Origin: Pseudomonadota bacterium
Lineage (GTDB): Bacteria > Desulfobacterota > Syntrophobacteria > Syntrophobacterales > Syntrophobacteraceae
Length of the DNA stretch: 25,161 nt
Direction: 5' to 3'
Assembly (NCBI GenBank): GCA_023416335.1
Contig: JAEZHY010000005.1
Span: 1-25,161 of the forward strand
The first letter of the stretch is position 1, and the number at the start of each line of letters is the position of its first letter. Both the position numbers and the translations under genes were made by a program. Below, in pieces: positions 1-7,576 of this stretch. The notes below the pieces were generated by a model. The model was not told the origin of the DNA, ran no database searches, and saw only the letters and a list, made by a program, of their open reading frames with translations.

Positions 1-528
1 TCGGGGGCGTAATGAACGTCTATCATGGAGCCCGATATACCATCCTGACCAACGATCCTCCCCTGCCGCAGATGCCAAACTTGTCGGATTACCAGTATTT
101 TGGAGGTAGTCTGCCGTTGCCCGGCGACCTCGATCCAGCGAGCCGCTTTGTCAGGGCGTCGGCGTTCCTGTCCACGCTGGATGCCGCCTTCAGCAATCCA
201 CCGACGCCGACCGACCGTCGCCGCCATGTTCAGTGCCACCCGCTCTATCATGGAACCATTTGGCGCCAACATGCCTTACGAAGGCTCTATTGTTCCTGCC
301 TGGCCAACCCTCTGGACCGCCGTTTCCGATCTGACCAGCAAGGCAGTCTATTTTAACCACTACATGGCGAGGAATAATTTCTGGATCGATATGCGAAAAC
401 TTGATTTCCGGAAGGGCGCTCCGGTTCTGTTTCTGAAAGCTTACAGGCCTGATCTGGCTGGAGAAGTGTCGAGATCGTTTACACGACCGCCAAAGAGGTC
501 TATTCCTTCGAGTTGGCGTTCGGACTAG
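1..528 (+). pseudogene. Choloylglycine hydrolase / linear amide C-N hydrolase family, 3' part, frameshifted
   Basis: This is the C-terminal part of a choloylglycine hydrolase-type (Ntn, PF02275-like) amidase; the N-terminal half with the catalytic Cys lies before the window. From base 3 the frame is open and reads 'ARYTILTNDPPLPQM', then 'GGSLPLPGDLDPASRFVRAS', the typical 'V(L/M)TN(S/D)P' and 'LPGD..SxSRFVRA' blocks of the family. Homology then jumps to another frame near 207-222, continuing with 'EPFGANMPYEGSIVPAWPT', 'LWTAVSDLTSK' and 'NNFWIDMRKLDFRKGAPVLF', also family blocks. A one-frame shift therefore splits the gene. The end reads 'YRPDLAGEVSRSF' and stops at 526-528. The family would act as a periplasmic or cytoplasmic amidase on bile-acid-like or acyl-homoserine-lactone amides, but this copy looks inactive unless the shift is a sequencing error. 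Recognition is from conserved motifs only. Confidence 0.75.
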
Positions 529-882
529 ATTTGAGTTATCGTTTTTGCAATTTGATTGACCTGAGCTGCGCGCTGCCTTCCGGTTCACGGGGGGGGCAGA
601 TGGAAGAGCCGGGAGGCTGAACTTCGGCTTCTTTTGCGTTGAGGGGATTTACTCCCGATGATTCATTTCCGCAACTCCCAAATTGTTTCACGCGAAGGCG
701 CGAAGGCCGCGAAGAAGAGGATGCAGGCGGGGAGGGGGAGCCGGTCCGGGCTCTTCACACTTCACTTGGGCGAGACATAACATGTACGATTTTCAGGTAA
801 AAACTGATGAGACCGATCAAGGGAGAGTTAAGAAATGAAATTCATGTCTGGAGATTGGCTGGGGTCATAATGTAGGAGAGTT
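444..882 (+). repeat. Dispersed repeat A, copy 1 (~439 bp)
   Basis: This stretch matches 10823-11255 almost base for base with small indels, and its last third matches 12345-12499. It begins inside the 3' end of the hydrolase pseudogene ('caggcctgatctggctggag'), carries a terminator hairpin, an 'acgcgaaggcgcgaag' stretch, a G-rich run and the tail 'ggctggggtcataatgtagg'. No transposase frame or terminal inverted repeats are visible. Confidence 0.85.
613..635 (+). terminator. Hairpin with T-run inside repeat A copy 1
   Basis: The arms gaggctgaa and ttcggcttc, separated by one C (so about 7-8 pairs with a small loop), are followed by TTTT. Two pairs are G-U wobbles here. The copy at 10990 has perfect Watson-Crick arms, so the stem is kept while its sequence has changed. 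It probably ends the hydrolase transcript. Confidence 0.65.
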
Positions 883-1672
883 ATGTTAAGTTTGGGACCC
901 AAAATGCAACAGACCTCCGCTTGTTGGGTCCACATACTCCGTTCTGGACGCGATCTCCCAATGAATACGGAGGGCTGCGCCTGGATGCCCCTATTCAAAA
1001 TTATGCGGTAAAGGATTGGTTCGTGCGCGAGGAATATTTAGTTGCGGTTTTCGTAATAAAAATCAGTTTCTTATGTATAGTGAGTGAATGACTCTCTATC
1101 AATAACCTCTAATTGCTAATCGAATTCCACGTCAACTCCTTCTTAAAAGTAAGCTTCAATCGCCATGGGGGTACATTGATACTAACCGGGCTTATTGCTG
1201 GCCATCCTGAGGCGCATCGAAATATCGTAGGCCGCCATATTAGGTATAAAACATGTGCGTATAAACTCCTTACAAGTTCACCACAGTTGTTGTAGGGGTC
1301 TCTCCAACATTCCGGGCAGGGCTCTGGAGATCGCAAAGGTCGCAGAAGCGGATAGAACCTACATCTTTAAGCTGTCACCTTCCTGCTCATTGAGGGTGTC
1401 GATGGGAGGCTTTTTGCATCGCGTGGCATTCCTGTTTTCGCAGTTCTATAATCACCAGCTCCAGGCCACAATCGCTTTTCCACGAAATTATCTTTCCAAA
1501 TTCATTGAACCCAGAATTCAAGTATGATAGATGTAGCGAAGACCAGTAGGCCAGCCTGAGATGTCCGACTATGGATCGAATGTCTTCTGTTGAGTCTCCG
1601 TGTCTTCGTTGTGAGTTTACCTCGCTAAAAGGCCCAGAGAAACTCGGCGCTTGAGGTAAGTCTTACGCCTCC
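883..1672. other. Intergenic, no convincing gene
   Basis: About 800 bases without a supported gene. A start-less open frame at 876-1091 (plus strand) reads protein-like in its middle ('TPFWTRSPNEYGGLRLDAPI') and could be a gene remnant. An ATG at 883 with a nearby 'taggagag' opens a 42-codon frame in another register. Neither is convincing. Confidence 0.4.
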
Positions 1673-1699
1673 CCCCCGCCGCTTGTCGAAGGGGGTTTT
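1673..1699 (+). terminator. Possible terminator or leader attenuator before the 499-aa gene
   Basis: CCCCC (1673-1677) can pair with GGGGG (1691-1695) across a 13-base loop, followed directly by TTTTATTT. It sits only a few bases before the ribosome binding site of the gene at 1718, so it either insulates that gene from upstream transcription or acts as an attenuator. The stem is short. Confidence 0.4.
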
Positions 1700-1717
1700 A
1701 TTTAAAGGGAGTTAGCA

Positions 1718-3217
1718 TTGTTTATTTTAGTTCAGTTCCCTTTAGCCGATACTCGCCCATTCCTAAACTACCCCACTTACCGTCTATCCGCACCTTCCTG
1801 GCCCATTGCTGAGGTTGGAAAAGAATTTGTGCGAGCTTTCGGGATCATTGAAAGTCGGAAGCGAGGCGGTGTCGCCGAGTGGCCTGCGGAAGAGATTTAC
1901 AGTCAGGCCTGTCGTGCAATAAAGTTCGAACCAGCACTGAAAAAGCGCATCATCGGCGAAAATGCGCAATTGGTACCAAATTGTCTTTTTCGCCGACTTT
2001 TGTGCGATGGAACTGCTTTAGCAAGACTCGAGATAGGAGTTCGACTAGATCCTCGGAATTGTAAGGCTACTCCTTTGGACCGCGATGAAGTCCTGGCCGT
2101 TTTATTAGGGGTGTTGAGCTTGCCGGTTCGTGTGCCATGTCAAGAAGGAGAAAAGAAAGTAGAAATTCAGGATTGCAGTAAGTTTCTCGCTCAACATTAT
2201 CTCGGTTCTACCACAACAAAGGCAGGCCTGCTTACTGGAGCGACAGAAAGCTGGTGGGTTCAGGATGGAATGAGTCTGATGATTGTTGAACTTGCGCGGG
2301 ATCGGATCTCTTCGCTTCCTCGTGGGAGTACAGTTGTTTACCAGTTCATCAATCGCGATTTAGATATTCACCATCTAAGAGTTGAGCGTAGGAATAAGCC
2401 CGTCGATTTATGGATTCTATTACATGGAAACAACATCGATCCCAGGCTTCTTAGAAACGTTCGAATAAATCTGTGTCGTCTCAATGCTGAGCGGGAATGC
2501 TTGAAAATAGCTCTTCGGCATATTACACGTGATCGAATCAATATTGAACGAGGCAAAGGAGGCACTGAGAGACTGCAAGAATATTTACTACGTTCTGTTA
2601 GGCTCCTCTCAAGAGAGGAAATGTACGGTGTCCCACAAAGTAAACTACTTGAATCAATTCAGGAGTTAGACGTAATCGTCCATCCTGGGGAACGTACAAC
2701 GCTGCTATCTCATTTGCATGGAATCAGAAAGAACATTCTTGCTGGAGTTGAACGGTTTACGACACCTAATATTTCTCCTAATATTACAAGTTTTCCAGCA
2801 AGCCATCAGACTTTCATATTTTACAATGATACAAAGAATATAGGAGAACAAAATATGTCTAAGAATGAAGTTTACTTTGGTGACAATGCATCCTTTCAGG
2901 GTAACTTAGTAGTAGCTGAAAAAATAAGCAATAGCTTTAATAAAATAAAGGAAGCCACCAATTCTGAAGAACAAAAGGTTAAACTAGAAGAAGTAACTAA
3001 CTTGGTAGTACAAATGTGCAAGTCTTTGCCAGAGGATAAGGCCGAAGAAGCTGCTCGCGATTTGAATAACCTAATTGATGAGGTTACATCAAAGTCTCCT
3101 CGTCGAAAGTGGTACGAATTGAGCGCTGAAAGCCTCATAGGTGCTGCAAAATCAATAGGAGCTGCTGCAGTCCCTATAATAGATGCAATAAGGTCTTTGC
3201 TGAATTCTTTGGAATAG
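1718..3217 (+). CDS. 499-aa protein of unknown function, predicted conflict/defence type
   Basis: I do not recognise the N-terminal 370 residues; they begin 'MFILVQFPLADTRPFL', are soluble, rich in Arg and Leu, and show no Walker or nuclease motif. The C-terminal ~120 residues (from Met380) have a different character: a short beta-like 'VYFGDNASFQGNLVVAEKI' segment, an acidic helical bundle with 'MCKSLPEDKAEEAARDLNNL', and a hydrophobic Ala/Ile-rich last helix. From memory this resembles tails of STAND/NACHT-type and other conflict proteins in cyanobacteria and other bacteria, which is why I place it with defence genes; that is inference. The start is TTG with 'aaagggag' six bases upstream. 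By eye the gene is more AT-rich than the operons further right, suggesting transfer. A strong internal start at 2855 could yield the C-terminal domain alone. Next downstream on the same strand is the small gene at 3588. Confidence 0.75.
   Translation: MFILVQFPLADTRPFLNYPTYRLSAPSWPIAEVGKEFVRAFGIIESRKRGGVAEWPAEEIYSQACRAIKFEPALKKRIIGENAQLVPNCLFRRLLCDGTALARLEIGVRLDPRNCKATPLDRDEVLAVLLGVLSLPVRVPCQEGEKKVEIQDCSKFLAQHYLGSTTTKAGLLTGATESWWVQDGMSLMIVELARDRISSLPRGSTVVYQFINRDLDIHHLRVERRNKPVDLWILLHGNNIDPRLLRNVRINLCRLNAERECLKIALRHITRDRINIERGKGGTERLQEYLLRSVRLLSREEMYGVPQSKLLESIQELDVIVHPGERTTLLSHLHGIRKNILAGVERFTTPNISPNITSFPASHQTFIFYNDTKNIGEQNMSKNEVYFGDNASFQGNLVVAEKISNSFNKIKEATNSEEQKVKLEEVTNLVVQMCKSLPEDKAEEAARDLNNLIDEVTSKSPRRKWYELSAESLIGAAKSIGAAAVPIIDAIRSLLNSLE
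2855..3217 (+). CDS. Possible internally initiated C-terminal domain (120 aa)
   Basis: Within the 499-aa gene, and in the same frame, AGGAGA (2842-2847) lies seven bases before ATG 2855. The ATG coincides with the apparent boundary between the unknown N-terminal region and the helical tail. The product would begin 'MSKNEVYFGDNASFQG'. Internal starts that release a small C-terminal subunit are known in other systems, for example type I CRISPR large subunits. Alternatively the purine-rich bases are chance. Confidence 0.4.
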   Translation: MSKNEVYFGDNASFQGNLVVAEKISNSFNKIKEATNSEEQKVKLEEVTNLVVQMCKSLPEDKAEEAARDLNNLIDEVTSKSPRRKWYELSAESLIGAAKSIGAAAVPIIDAIRSLLNSLE

Positions 3218-3487
3218 CATGCGAATGTTATCAATTTACCATGCGCTACCGCTACACCTCTCGTTTTTCGTGTTATACAGTGTTCGGGGTCGGGCCACGA
3301 CAATACACCGAATTATCAAGTGAAAGGTTCGAAGTGCACCCCTTCATGGCATCTTAAAGTGCTATTTTCGATCACTAAAAGGTGACTTTTAGCCAGTTGA
3401 GGATCGCCGAGTGTGGATTTCACCACCGGAAACCCTCCCCGACGGGTTTCCCCATAGAGGAATCCTTGGACAAATTCTAAAATCAAC

Positions 3488-3528
3488 ATAACATTGCCAA
3501 TGTATTGTGTTTTCTCGAGACCGGGATA
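3488..3528 (+). repeat. Dispersed repeat B, copy 1
   Basis: The stretch 'ttgccaatgtattg', then 'gttttctcgagaccgggata', matches 12236-12334 and 17502-17610, and more distantly 5667-5728, all in the same orientation. Similarity fades after 'gggata'. It lies just upstream of the small gene at 3588 and, with copy 2, brackets the HEPN gene. Confidence 0.7.
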
Positions 3529-3587
3529 AGCTAATTTGAAAAAAGGGAGATCAATAAGATGGTAGAAAAATCCGGTGCATTGAAGTC

Positions 3588-3779
3588 TTGATTGAGGTTC
3601 TTTCCGAGGAAAGGGAGCCAAGCCCGGAAGTGATTGAATTTGCCATTATGTACGCTAAGCTAATTGAAGAAGGGCTTGAAAAGATTAATGATGCGCATTT
3701 AAGCAAGGATCAGCAACAAGGCAAACGAGAATTGTTGAGACAGGTAAATGAAATACTAAAGAAATACGAAACGACTTAA
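3588..3779 (+). CDS. Small acidic helical protein, unknown function; start uncertain
   Basis: The frame gives a 63-aa charged helical protein ('MIEVLSEEREPSPEVIEFAI' ... 'LRQVNEILKKYETT'). Its only start in frame is TTG 3588, which overlaps the stop of a short frame beginning at ATG 3559 ('MVEKSGALKS', stop TGA 3589-3591). ATG 3559 has a good 'aaagggaga' site, whereas TTG 3588 has none. So either the two are translationally coupled, or one base has been gained or lost and the real gene runs from 3559 to 3779. It is convergent with the HEPN gene, with a bidirectional terminator between. It could be an antitoxin-like partner of a neighbour, but nothing in the sequence proves that. Confidence 0.5.
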   Translation: MIEVLSEEREPSPEVIEFAIMYAKLIEEGLEKINDAHLSKDQQQGKRELLRQVNEILKKYETT

Positions 3780-3797
3780 GCACAGTTGCCTTACTGT

Positions 3798-3822
3798 AAA
3801 AGAGTTGTGGGGCACTCTTTTT
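3798..3822. terminator. Bidirectional terminator between convergent genes
   Basis: An eight-base perfect stem, AAAAGAGT (3798-3805) with ACTCTTTT (3814-3821), has an eight-base loop and T or A runs on both sides. It stands between the stop of the small plus-strand gene and the stop of the minus-strand HEPN gene. Confidence 0.75.
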
Positions 3823-3839
3823 CTGACCTTCCTCCATCA

Positions 3840-5396
3840 TTAGTTCTCTTCAGGCTGCTCATGGCCACTATACCATGAATGGTCCACTTCAGCGGTAATA
3901 TTGCGATACTCCAATCGTCCGTCTGCATCGAAAACTGCCTCGGCCTCCCCGTTGATCTCATTTCCGCAGTACGGCTTGTCCTCCAATTGGTCGCCTGTCG
4001 AACTGAACGCAATTTTCGCGACACATTGATCCTGATCAAAATGAATTTCCTCAATGGAGTAATCTTCGATGCTGTACCCTGTAGCATTGGTTTCAGCTAT
4101 AGCGCCTGCAAAATCATCTGAGTCAGCGATCTCATCATGGGTATCGGCGACCCTGGAGTCAATTTCCGTCTGCCGCTCCTGTTCTGGTAGTCTCATTAGG
4201 TAATCGATGTAGCTCGCTTCCTCTACATAAGTTAACAAAATACTTATTACTTTCAGAAATTCTCTGATCGTCTCCACCGGAAAATCGTTAAACGGTCCGT
4301 GTACGATGCTGTCACGAACTTGGCATACCTGATCATATATTTCCATGAGAGAGGACTCTAGTAAACCTTCCCGTACTAACTCATGTCCATTATATTGTGG
4401 ACTCCTAGGTCTCCCGCGAGCCTCCATACGGCTGTCGATTGCGGCCTCCAATTGTTGCCAGTGGGCAATGAACTCGCCAACCATGGCGTTAACATTGCGT
4501 GCCGCGCTCTCAGCGACTAATTCCATTTCTTCAGTAGGGACAGTCACCTTGGACAACTCCGCAATGGCTTCTTTAAGTTTCGGCTTAATTTCAAGGACTA
4601 GCGTCCGAATTTCTTCTAAGTCTTTGCCAGTGATGAATGCATTGTGGGCCACTTTGCATCGAAGATAATAAAGTTTTTCCCATCTAGTTTTCAGGTATCC
4701 ATCTTCGCAGGCAATCAGGCCCGCAAAGTATCGCTTCCAGTTCGATTCTGGGATAAACTCTAACAGGGCCTTTGCGTCTTCGGCAGTTTTAACATCCTTA
4801 ATTTTTGCGAACAGCTCCTGTGGCGTTCTTTTTGAGTAAGGCTCGAAAAGGAAATCCCCCAATTGTATAAAGTCGACTTGGTGAAGAATGTTTAAATAAT
4901 CATTTCTCTTGCTGTGCTTGAGGGCTTCTTCTACAGCTTTCGGGAGCGTCTCCTGCGCCCACTCGCGACCGACTGTTATAAGCATGAAATTAGCAATCAG
5001 TCGCCTCATCAGGTTTTCGATTTCGTTAATAAGAGGATATGCCTTCTTTGCATTGTGAAATGACAGCTCGTCCCAGAGCGTCTCTGTCTCTCCTCCAGCT
5101 TGGGCCACTATGGTCCGAATTCTTTTCAGCAGTGCGATAAAATGCTCTAGTTTCTCTGTTTCTAGATCGGGGTCACCATCCCAGGTGAAGTGAAGGTGGA
5201 AGTATCGTTGCTCTTTTGCTGCTACCTTACCATCGGAAACTTGGAAGCTGCAAAGGTGTTCCCCCTGGAAGTAAATGCCGTCATCGCTCACCCTGACTTC
5301 GGAATCGACATGTAGCAGCCGGATGAAGCTGGCAGCAGAGTTGCAGAAGGTGTCTGTTCTCCGGAAAATAGCTAAATACTCGATGGTGACTTCCAT
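3840..5396 (-). CDS. Protein with two HEPN-like Rx4H motifs, predicted defence RNase
   Basis: This 518-aa soluble protein carries two HEPN-type motifs. The first, R246-CKVA-H251-N, sits in a helical region (about 115-275) resembling Swt1/Apea-type HEPN domains, with 'LMRRLIANFMLITVGREWAQ' at its start. The second is R361-DSIV-H366 in a second helical region (about 295-400). HEPN domains with Rx4-6H motifs are metal-independent RNases widespread in abortive-infection and toxin systems. The N-terminal 110 residues are mixed alpha/beta. The C-terminal ~80 ('YSIEEIHFDQDQCVAKIAFS', then 'YCGNEINGEAEAVFD') look like an independent beta-rich domain. The ATG at 5394-5396 is preceded by 'aaggcagg'. 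No transferase or helicase partner is adjacent, so it may act alone. Two active-type motifs in one chain suggest an intramolecular HEPN pair. The RNase role is inferred from motifs. Confidence 0.8.
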   Translation of the reverse strand: MEVTIEYLAIFRRTDTFCNSAASFIRLLHVDSEVRVSDDGIYFQGEHLCSFQVSDGKVAAKEQRYFHLHFTWDGDPDLETEKLEHFIALLKRIRTIVAQAGGETETLWDELSFHNAKKAYPLINEIENLMRRLIANFMLITVGREWAQETLPKAVEEALKHSKRNDYLNILHQVDFIQLGDFLFEPYSKRTPQELFAKIKDVKTAEDAKALLEFIPESNWKRYFAGLIACEDGYLKTRWEKLYYLRCKVAHNAFITGKDLEEIRTLVLEIKPKLKEAIAELSKVTVPTEEMELVAESAARNVNAMVGEFIAHWQQLEAAIDSRMEARGRPRSPQYNGHELVREGLLESSLMEIYDQVCQVRDSIVHGPFNDFPVETIREFLKVISILLTYVEEASYIDYLMRLPEQERQTEIDSRVADTHDEIADSDDFAGAIAETNATGYSIEDYSIEEIHFDQDQCVAKIAFSSTGDQLEDKPYCGNEINGEAEAVFDADGRLEYRNITAEVDHSWYSGHEQPEEN

Positions 5397-5666
5397 TTGG
5401 GACCTGCCTTCTTGCCACTTTGTCGCCGCAACGCAGACACACTCGACAGATTGAATGAAATACCCCGTTTGCCTTCATGCCCTAGCATGCGCGATTATCT
5501 CTTAATCAATTGCGTCAATCAAGGTCCTTTGCATATTTTATTCGAAAAGCACCTCATATATTCGGGCTGTTAACTACTGAAATGTGAGGTCGTTTAAGCT
5601 CAGCACAGCTTGTCACTGTACGTAAAACATCGTCCCAAATGCCTACCAATTAAGGATCAGAGACAG

Positions 5667-5728
5667 TTCACATATCTTACCACTATGTTGAGTTCTTCCG
5701 AAACCATGATGCGGCAAATATGATCAAG
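5667..5728 (+). repeat. Dispersed repeat B, copy 2 (diverged)
   Basis: 'ttcacatatcttaccactat' followed by 'gttgagttcttccgaaacca' and 'gcaaatatgat' aligns with copy 4 at 17502 through substitutions spread along the length. It is the most diverged of the four copies and lies beyond the 5' end of the HEPN gene. Bases 5397-5666 hold no other feature I can name. Confidence 0.6.
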
Positions 5729-5737
5729 GTTTTGAAA

Positions 5738-6079
5738 CTAGTGCATGGCGGGTTTCGCGGGTAAAGGGAGGGGAACGCCTTCGAACCGGTACCGGTCACT
5801 GCCGCACGCCCGAGGCACGTTCGACCTCTTCGATAAGCTTTCGGGTTCCTTCCGGGCCCAGAGATGAAGCATTTTCATCCCCGGTGCCGGTCTTTCCGGC
5901 CTTATCTCTTCCGAGAAGAGCCCCAGAATGCGCCCAGATTGATCTCTACGATCCCGGTAATCCCCCTCGGCCTGCCCGTTAGCCGCTGAGGCAACGATAC
6001 ATCCGAGAAGGCCCTTTATGCTCTCTTCCTGCGGCTGCCCGGCAAACCCGGCAACGACCTGCCACAGGTTGCTTTTCAA
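5738..6079 (-). CDS. Doubtful 113-aa hypothetical protein, no proper start
   Basis: The open frame continues upstream to about 6127 without an ATG; the first usable start is TTG 6079, without a clear ribosome binding site. The product has no recognisable domain. It starts 'SNLWQVVAGFAGQPQEESIK' and ends with a Pro-rich 'GVPLPLPAKPAMH'. The upstream in-frame 'GIHRRERRLSEL' reads like a natural protein start that has lost its ATG. It may be a decayed gene or part of a repeat. It lies between the HEPN gene and the 171-aa gene, on the same strand as both. Confidence 0.3.
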   Translation of the reverse strand: MKSNLWQVVAGFAGQPQEESIKGLLGCIVASAANGQAEGDYRDRRDQSGRILGLFSEEIRPERPAPGMKMLHLWARKEPESLSKRSNVPRACGSDRYRFEGVPLPLPAKPAMH

Positions 6080-6141
6080 TTCAGAAAGCCTGCGCTCCCT
6101 TCGGTGAATGCCTTGCTGGGGCGCCTACTGACTAACCATAG

Positions 6142-6657
6142 CTATTCAATGGGTTCTCCCAGCCCCGGTGAATACACAAAGAAGATCTCCATACCCTTCC
6201 AGCGTTGTTGCCCGGCTCTGACGGGATAGGGCGATAATAGACCTGCGAAATACTGCTCCAGGTCCACCGACTCCCAAGATGCTTCAGAGAACTTCATCGG
6301 AAAACCGTCTCTTTCGGATTCAGAGTTTAAAAGAAGCGCATCATCGCGCGAGTCACTTTTATTCAAACACAACCAGAGCTGATATGGTTTCGGAAAGTCA
6401 TGAAGAAACTCGGCAAACCGTTTGAACATAATGCAAAGAGCATGTAAGTGAGAATTCCGATACCTCCAATTGAGATTCCCATAGCCTTCCCAGTCGGCAT
6501 GTGTGTGCCATACACCTATCCATTCATTTGGCCTGAGATCCCGCTCGGGAGAAAAATCCCGAGCTGCCGCAATGACCCTGTTGAAGTACCTCCTCTTGCC
6601 ACGTAGCTTTTTACGGGGGGCTTTTGATGGATGGGAAGGAAGAATGTGATGGATCAT
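6142..6657 (-). CDS. Conserved-looking 171-aa hypothetical protein
   Basis: I cannot assign a family. The protein is soluble and rich in Trp and Tyr, with a striking central block 'EWIGVWHTHADWEGYGNLNW' followed by 'YQLWLCLNKSDSRDDALLL'. Composition and block structure are those of a real folded protein. The ATG at 6655-6657 has 'gagagg' five bases upstream. It is last in a minus-strand series after the ankyrin lipoprotein (7028-7576) and an orphan fragment (6735-6980). Size and neighbourhood would fit an immunity or anti-toxin role in a polymorphic-toxin locus, but that is speculation. Confidence 0.65.
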   Translation of the reverse strand: MIHHILPSHPSKAPRKKLRGKRRYFNRVIAAARDFSPERDLRPNEWIGVWHTHADWEGYGNLNWRYRNSHLHALCIMFKRFAEFLHDFPKPYQLWLCLNKSDSRDDALLLNSESERDGFPMKFSEASWESVDLEQYFAGLLSPYPVRAGQQRWKGMEIFFVYSPGLGEPIE

Positions 6658-6734
6658 CTGTACCTCTCACGAGTACTCGATACTATGATGAGCCGCGACT
6701 GTATCGGCTTCATCAATTTGTTAGCGGTTCCAGT

Positions 6735-6980
6735 CTACTGATAGCCTCTCCAGTACTTCTCAACCTCCCAAAGTGGTGCGCCTTCCATGGCTTGCCGAAT
6801 ATTAACAATGACCTTCTCGTATTGGTCTGAGTTGAATTTGGACCATCTTATCTTTCTTGCTTCATCCCAAACCCTCAGCCGCCCACCAATGTTTCTTTCC
6901 GAAAGCTCTTCAAGAAGGAGACTGTCAATTGGAGGATGAAGTGCAACTGTACAACACGGAGTATTGGCGTCAAGCTTGGA
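6735..6980 (-). pseudogene. Start-less coding fragment, 3' end of an unknown gene
   Basis: An 81-residue minus-strand frame between stops at 6981-6983 and 6735-6737 reads like real protein: 'LLLEELSERNIGGRLRVWDE', 'ARKIRWSKFNSDQYEKVIVN', 'IRQAMEGAPLWEVEKYW'. It has no ATG, GTG or TTG near its beginning, so it is most simply the surviving C-terminus of a truncated gene. It sits 47 bases after the ankyrin gene stop and 77 bases before the 171-aa gene start. Confidence 0.45.
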
Positions 6981-7027
6981 TTATCCTTCTTCCTCTTTTC
7001 CAGGCAGCTTGCCAAAAACGTCGGGAT

Positions 7028-7576
7028 TTATTCTTTTGCTCCTGCCGCACGCAACAAATCCACGATCTCCCTGTGACCATACTGAGAGGCAAGACTCAAG
7101 GCAGTATGGCAATGTGGTTTTGGGGGCACTCCGTTCACTACCATGCTGCTGGTTACGCAATCCTTAGCGTTGACGTCAGCACCCATGTAGAGCAAAAATT
7201 CCACAATGTCCTTGCAGCCCTTTCGAGAGGCGGCTATCAAAGCAGTTCCGCCGAACCAGTCCTTTGAATTTACATCAGCTCCTGTTGCGAGTAAGACTTC
7301 CACAATATCTTTGTGACCGTGCTCAGAGGCTTCCATTAAAAAGAGGGCATTCAATATAGTCGCACCTTTATTTACCTTCGCGTTGACTGTGGGGCCTTCG
7401 GCGCGGAGCAACTCCGCTGTTTCCCTTTGACCGTTCCTGCACGCCACCATCATAGCCGTGAAGTCATCATTGGTCTGGATCGATCCATGTCGTAATACTG
7501 TGCTATGCTCATGCGAGCACCCGACAACAATTAACAATAAGATGATTTCCGGAATCAGCCTGGAGAAAATTTTCAT
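7028..7576 (-). CDS. Ankyrin-repeat lipoprotein
   Basis: The 182-aa protein begins with a lipoprotein signal: hydrophobic 'IILLLIVVGC' with lipobox V-V-G-C20, so it should be lipid-anchored after cleavage before Cys20. The rest is ankyrin repeats with the usual 'G.T.L..A...G..(D/E)IV..LL..GADVN' pattern: about residues 38-70 (degenerate), 'EASEHGHKDIVEVLLATGAD', 'TALIAASRKGCKDIVEFLLY', and 'TALSLASQYGHREIVDLLRA'. Ankyrin repeats bind proteins. Periplasmic ankyrin proteins include AnkB-type stress proteins and immunity proteins of toxins. The ATG at 7574-7576 is preceded by 'aagga'. A break in the regular repeat at 'CVTSSMVVNGVPPKPHC' is unusual. Partner unknown. Confidence 0.85.
   Translation of the reverse strand: MKIFSRLIPEIILLLIVVGCSHEHSTVLRHGSIQTNDDFTAMMVACRNGQRETAELLRAEGPTVNAKVNKGATILNALFLMEASEHGHKDIVEVLLATGADVNSKDWFGGTALIAASRKGCKDIVEFLLYMGADVNAKDCVTSSMVVNGVPPKPHCHTALSLASQYGHREIVDLLRAAGAKE

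Noticed and set aside
883..1011. 42-codon frame after 'taggagag'
   Set aside because: It is low in protein-like features, overlaps another open frame, and the site is not kept at repeat A copy 2.
1109..1527. Short frames on both strands
   Set aside because: They have no ribosome sites and random-looking composition, and they overlap each other.
3316..3621. 101-aa minus-strand open frame across repeat B copy 1
   Set aside because: It begins with TTG without a ribosome site, overlaps the repeat, and its 'YPGL.KTQYIG' segment recurs only because the repeat DNA recurs. It also runs antisense into the better-supported small gene at 3588.
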